DNA of 64,000 nt, from positions 248,001 through 312,000 of the forward strand of contig NZ_VOLT01000003.1 of the NCBI RefSeq assembly GCF_007954275.1, read 5' to 3'. Under the pieces are notes generated by a model, which saw only the letters and a list, made by a program, of their open reading frames with translations, was not told where the DNA came from and ran no database searches. This stretch comes from Colwellia demingiae. GTDB taxonomy: Bacteria; Pseudomonadota; Gammaproteobacteria; Enterobacterales; Alteromonadaceae. Positions within the stretch are counted from its first letter, which is position 1, and each line of letters begins with the position of its first letter. Shown in pieces: positions 60,870 to 64,000 of this stretch. The position numbers were made by a program, and so were the translations under genes.

Positions 60870-61775
60870 TCAATACTGATCCCAGTATGGATCGTTACCA
60901 AAGCGTTCAACCAAAAAATCGATCAAACTACGCACTTTCAGCGGTAGGTGTCTGTTGGGCGGATAAACGGCATAAGCATACATACTATGTAGTTTATGAT
61001 CGGCTAATACAGGTACTAGTTTTTTAGTTGCTAATGATTGCCATACGATAAAACTCGGTAGATAGGTGATCCCGTGGTTTGATTCAGCCAATGATTTAAG
61101 AAAGTCACCATTATTAGCGATAATATGTGGCTCAAAATGCACAGTATGTTCTTCACCATCTTTACTTATTAATTTCAGACCACCTTGGTCAGAACTGCCA
61201 TATTTAATCACTTTATGGTGCTTTAAATCACTTGGCATCTGTGGCTCACCATGTAATTTTAAATAGTCAGGACTCGCACATAACACATGTTTTATCGGCG
61301 CTATTTTTCGGGCTTGCAAGCTAGAGTTATCTAACAGGCCAATGCGAAAAGCCAAATCAACGCCCTGCTCAACAATATCTATTTTTTGATCTGAGAAATT
61401 AATGTTCAGCTTTAAATCGCTATGCTGCTGCAAAAACAAATCGAGCGCCGGAGCCAAATGAGTAAGCCCAAACGATAGCGGTACCGCAATATTTAGTGTG
61501 CCCTCTAATGCTCTTTTACTGCTCGACGTTTGACTGTTTAATTCATCCACTTCATCAATAATTAATTTACTGCGTTGGTAATAACGCTGTCCAGCTTCGG
61601 TAATACTAGACTTTCGGGTGGTACGATTTATTAACTTAATACCTAACTTCTGTTCTAACAAAGATAAGCGCTTACTTACCGATGACTTAGCGATATTCAT
61701 CTGTTCTGCTGCTTTGGTAATGCTGCCCGTTTCAACAACACGCAGAAAAATATACATATCTTCAAGTTGTCCCAT
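60870..61775 (-). CDS. LysR-family transcriptional regulator
   Basis: A 301-residue LysR regulator: MGQLEDMYIFLRVVETGSIT and KAAEQMNIAKSSVSKRLSLLEQ form the helix-turn-helix, and the co-inducer domain has LNIAVPLSFGLTHLAPALDL and VDLAFRIGLLDNSSLQARKI. It resembles the sub-group near pirin genes that controls quinone or electrophile detoxification. It is divergent from the pirin gene, with an inverted repeat between. Regulation of pirin, DoxX and the reductase is inferred. Confidence 0.92.
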   Translation of the reverse strand: MGQLEDMYIFLRVVETGSITKAAEQMNIAKSSVSKRLSLLEQKLGIKLINRTTRKSSITEAGQRYYQRSKLIIDEVDELNSQTSSSKRALEGTLNIAVPLSFGLTHLAPALDLFLQQHSDLKLNINFSDQKIDIVEQGVDLAFRIGLLDNSSLQARKIAPIKHVLCASPDYLKLHGEPQMPSDLKHHKVIKYGSSDQGGLKLISKDGEEHTVHFEPHIIANNGDFLKSLAESNHGITYLPSFIVWQSLATKKLVPVLADHKLHSMYAYAVYPPNRHLPLKVRSLIDFLVERFGNDPYWDQY

Positions 61776-61813
61776 ATCACCTCCAAGATGATCAGAAAGA
61801 TTATTTCCATTTG

Positions 61814-61835
61814 GTTAACTATGTTTTCAGTTAAC
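61814..61835. promoter_or_regulatory. Candidate LysR operator between lysR and pirin genes
   Basis: GTTAACT (61814-61820) and AGTTAAC (61829-61835) are inverted 7-bp arms, 8 bp apart, in the divergent promoter region. LysR regulators usually bind such a dyad with a T-N11-A core. Confidence 0.5.
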
Positions 61836-61983
61836 TGATGTTTATTCTCATAATGTAAACAATTAATATTTGTTCATCAAGGTTCAATCACAATCTGCTG
61901 GTTGAACAGACTATTTTTAAGATAAACGTGGAGCATCAAATGGCTCAAACGACGAACAAAAATTTATTGGAGAGTTTTCTATT

Positions 61984-62691
61984 ATGATCAAAAATTATCC
62001 CTATAAGAGTCTTGGTGGCGCCAATCACGGTTGGCTCAAATCTAAGCATCACTTTAGCTTTGCTAATTACTACAATCCTACTCGCATGGGTTTTGGAAAG
62101 TTACGTGTAGTCAATGACGACTGGGTTGAGCCCGGCATGGGCTTTCCTTCCCACCCACATCGAAATATGGAAATTATTAGTTTTATTCGCTCAGGTGAAA
62201 TTACCCATCAAGACAGCACGGGTAATAAAGGCGTAACTAAAACAGGTGAGGTACAAGTGATGAGTGCCGGAACAGGTATAGTGCATTCAGAATATAACCG
62301 CACCAAAGACCCGTTAACCTTTTATCAAATTTGGATTGAAACCAATAAAAATAATGTAACGCCTCGCTGGGAAAGTAAGAAATTCCCGACTAAGCAGGCA
62401 TCTGTACTTACGTTATTAGCATCGGGTTACCCTGAAGATATAAATAAAGCTCTTTTTATCAACCAAGAAGCGCGCATCTATGGCGGTAAATTAGCTAAAG
62501 GTACCCTGATTGAGCATGACATAAAACATCAAGCTTACATATTAGCCTCTGATGGCATGTTCAAAGTGGAAGACAGCTCAACAAGTATAACGATGAACAA
62601 AGGTGATGGTGCAGAAATCAATCAATCGAGTTCAATACTATTAAGAGCCGCTACAGATTGTGAGATTATTATTATCGACACCATAGAATAA
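61984..62691 (+). CDS. Pirin family protein
   Basis: A bicupin of 235 residues. The N-terminal cupin shows the pirin motif GFPSHPHRNMEIISFIRSGE with the metal ligands His, His and Glu, then MSAGTGIVHSEYN with another His. It begins NYPYKSLGGANHGWLKSKHH, which is typical. Bacterial pirins of this kind (YhaK, YhhW) may oxidise quercetin-like flavonols or act as redox sensors. Divergent from the LysR gene. Confidence 0.93.
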   Translation: MIKNYPYKSLGGANHGWLKSKHHFSFANYYNPTRMGFGKLRVVNDDWVEPGMGFPSHPHRNMEIISFIRSGEITHQDSTGNKGVTKTGEVQVMSAGTGIVHSEYNRTKDPLTFYQIWIETNKNNVTPRWESKKFPTKQASVLTLLASGYPEDINKALFINQEARIYGGKLAKGTLIEHDIKHQAYILASDGMFKVEDSSTSITMNKGDGAEINQSSSILLRAATDCEIIIIDTIE

Positions 62692-63049
62692 GCATTAAAC
62701 TGCTGTAATGAATCCTGCAATTCATGTCAAAGTGAATGAAAAAAACAATAATAGTGTTCAACTATGTTCAACGTTGTTCAACGTTGTTCATCAGGCATGA
62801 TGAACAACGTACCCTAGTTTATATACCCATGTTACTTCAGCGGCAAGTTAAGGAACTTTAACCAAAGTAACAAGCAGTTAACTTACCCATGAGAAAACTG
62901 AGTAAATTAAGCCTTACACAACAGCGAATATTACTCATAACAATTACACACAAAATTCCCATAAAGAGTGATTTTTAAACTATCGAAGCTATTTAATTAA
63001 ATAAAATAAAGTTAAAATAGACAGAAGTTATACTCAGCAGACGTTTCCC
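62692..63049. other. Gap downstream of pirin with a perfect hairpin
   Basis: About 360 bp. It contains a 13-bp perfect hairpin (62781-62810), direct TTCAACGTTG repeats before it, and AT-rich DNA with the promoter of the next gene. I see no small gene. Confidence 0.45.
62781..62810. other. 13-bp hairpin after pirin
   Basis: ACGTTGTTCATCA and TGATGAACAACGT flank the loop GGCA. The element is about 90 bp after the pirin stop. No T-run follows on either strand, so it is a stability or repeat element rather than a classic terminator. Confidence 0.6.
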
Positions 63050-63979
63050 TTGAATCTACTTTCCCCGCCACCAATGATAAGCTCCTTCATTACTCTTGCA
63101 CTTTTTATTGGCGCATTTTTTAGCACTAGCGCGCAAAGTAATCATGTTCATGAACAAGTGCACAAGGAAAAAATCATTTGGTTAGTAGAAGACAAAATTG
63201 AAAATATAGATCTATTAGCTAAAACCTCTGCTGAAACGTCTACCGCTTCTTATATTGAAAACTTAGTCATTCAAAAATTAACACAATATAATGTTAAAAT
63301 TGAACGAGTGACCGCAAGTCGCATGAACCGAGTATTGCATACAAACGAAAATTCCTGCGTGGCCAATAGAGCAGAGACACCAGAGCGCAGACAATATTCG
63401 CTGTTTTCAGATCCTCAAAGCTTTTACCTAACCCATAAACTTTATCGCTTTGATCAAACGTCAGCCTTACCAAAGCAATTATTTAATGCTGAGGGAGAAA
63501 TCAAAGATCTTGCCAGTGTATTTAAGTTATTGCCTGAAAAAACTCTGGGTATTGCACAGGATGTGTCTTTTGGGATTTTTCTTGATCAACAAATACAAAA
63601 AATAAAACCCGAAAATATTTATTACCGTGGTGGCAATAAGCGAGTTGTGGCACTCTCGTCCATGTTATATAAATCACGCGTTGATTTTGTACTCTCCTTA
63701 CCTGTGGATATAACCCCAAATGAAGCACAAAAGCAGCTGATAGAACAATATACTATTGCCGGAGCACCTCCTTACCTTATTGCACATTTCAACTGTTCAA
63801 AGAGTCAATTCGGCCAACTTGTTATTAACGATATTAATAAAATATTAGCCGAAATTTATCAAACTAAAGACTATTATCAAGCACACAAAAAATGGTTCTC
63901 AGACAAACAACTCGTTGATTTACAATTATTTCTAGCTGAGAACTTCTCTGAAAAACGATACATTAACTCTTCTAAATAA
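63050..63979 (+). CDS. Periplasmic binding-protein-like protein (TIGR02285 type)
   Basis: A 309-residue exported protein with a signal peptide (MISSFITLALFIGAFFSTSA after the second ATG at 63074). The body resembles the solute-binding protein fold of family TIGR02285, with IIWLVEDKIENIDLL at its beginning, KTLGIAQDVSFGIFLDQQIQ and YKSRVDFVLSLPVDITPN in the second lobe. These proteins bind small molecules or act as sensors without a transport partner. The frame begins at TTG; the ATG at 63074 is the alternative start. It is monocistronic as far as the window shows, and is related in fold to the truncated gene at 14.4 kb. Confidence 0.7.
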   Translation: MNLLSPPPMISSFITLALFIGAFFSTSAQSNHVHEQVHKEKIIWLVEDKIENIDLLAKTSAETSTASYIENLVIQKLTQYNVKIERVTASRMNRVLHTNENSCVANRAETPERRQYSLFSDPQSFYLTHKLYRFDQTSALPKQLFNAEGEIKDLASVFKLLPEKTLGIAQDVSFGIFLDQQIQKIKPENIYYRGGNKRVVALSSMLYKSRVDFVLSLPVDITPNEAQKQLIEQYTIAGAPPYLIAHFNCSKSQFGQLVINDINKILAEIYQTKDYYQAHKKWFSDKQLVDLQLFLAENFSEKRYINSSK

Positions 63980-64000
63980 CGCTATCGGTGAGTATCCCTG

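Noticed and set aside
1..64000. CRISPR array, rRNA, tRNA or complete insertion sequence
   Set aside because: No regularly spaced identical repeats, no conserved rRNA stretches, no tRNA arm pattern and no transposase-like protein were found on either strand.

Overview
The window comes from an AT-rich gammaproteobacterium that most resembles Colwellia and related psychrophilic marine Alteromonadales. This rests on gene content (choline-to-betaine oxidation with a BCCT carrier, TorF-type porin, cyclophilin lipoprotein, RND efflux), on low G+C, and on short dispersed repeats of the kind common in that group. No rRNA, tRNA, CRISPR array or complete insertion sequence was seen. All names are by reading the proteins; no database search was possible.

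Layout. 0-2.2 kb: the 3' part of katG and a di-heme cytochrome c peroxidase, a peroxide-defence pair. 2.4-5.0 kb (minus): a J-domain protein followed by three unrecognised acidic proteins. 5.2-14 kb (minus): a class III aminotransferase, then a choline block reading betI-betB-betA, a short BCCT carrier, a porin and a MarR regulator, with a BetI-like operator palindrome in front of betI. 14.4-20.5 kb: a broken solute-binding-protein gene, a small membrane protein, a cyclophilin lipoprotein, a carboxymuconolactone-decarboxylase-like protein, a PAS-PAS-GGDEF diguanylate cyclase and an MFS exporter. 20.6-25.5 kb: a 2-oxoglutarate oxygenase and an aldehyde dehydrogenase divergent from an HxlR regulator, and a cyclase-family lipoprotein divergent from a LysR regulator. 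25.5-30 kb: a lytic transglycosylase, a Crp/Fnr regulator and a dnaK without grpE or dnaJ beside it.

30.6-36.7 kb differs in composition: counted lines are about 52% G+C against about 37-45% in flanking genes. It carries a compact signalling module: a small membrane subunit, a sodium/solute-symporter histidine kinase (CbrA/CrbS type with STAC domain), a receiver-only response regulator, and a membrane protein joining PAS, a degenerate histidine-kinase core and a DEDDh exonuclease. The start/stop overlaps indicate one co-translated unit, probably acquired by transfer.

37.5-45.5 kb: argJ, a DUF318 permease with a redox-active disulfide protein, a VC0807-like membrane protein, an endonuclease/exonuclease/phosphatase protein, a PQQ-type sugar dehydrogenase and an SF2 helicase. 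46.2-54.4 kb: a complete tripartite RND efflux operon ending in its own response regulator and histidine kinase, followed by a cytochrome b561. The same 11-bp-periodic TTAACC direct repeat precedes both the efflux operon and the cytochrome gene, suggesting one regulon. 54.5-64 kb: DUF5610, CobW GTPase, DUF922 protease-like, MAPEG, GFA, GIY-YIG-like, glutathionyl-hydroquinone reductase, DoxX, LysR/pirin and a periplasmic binding-like protein, a zone rich in thiol and electrophile functions.

Mobile and repeat DNA: one MITE-like family (267-268 bp, 19-bp inverted ends, TA flanks) occurs twice in opposite orientation. A second repeat family occurs as a 265-bp element and as a 36-bp palindrome. 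Three of these copies sit within 0-3 bp of a gene's stop codon.
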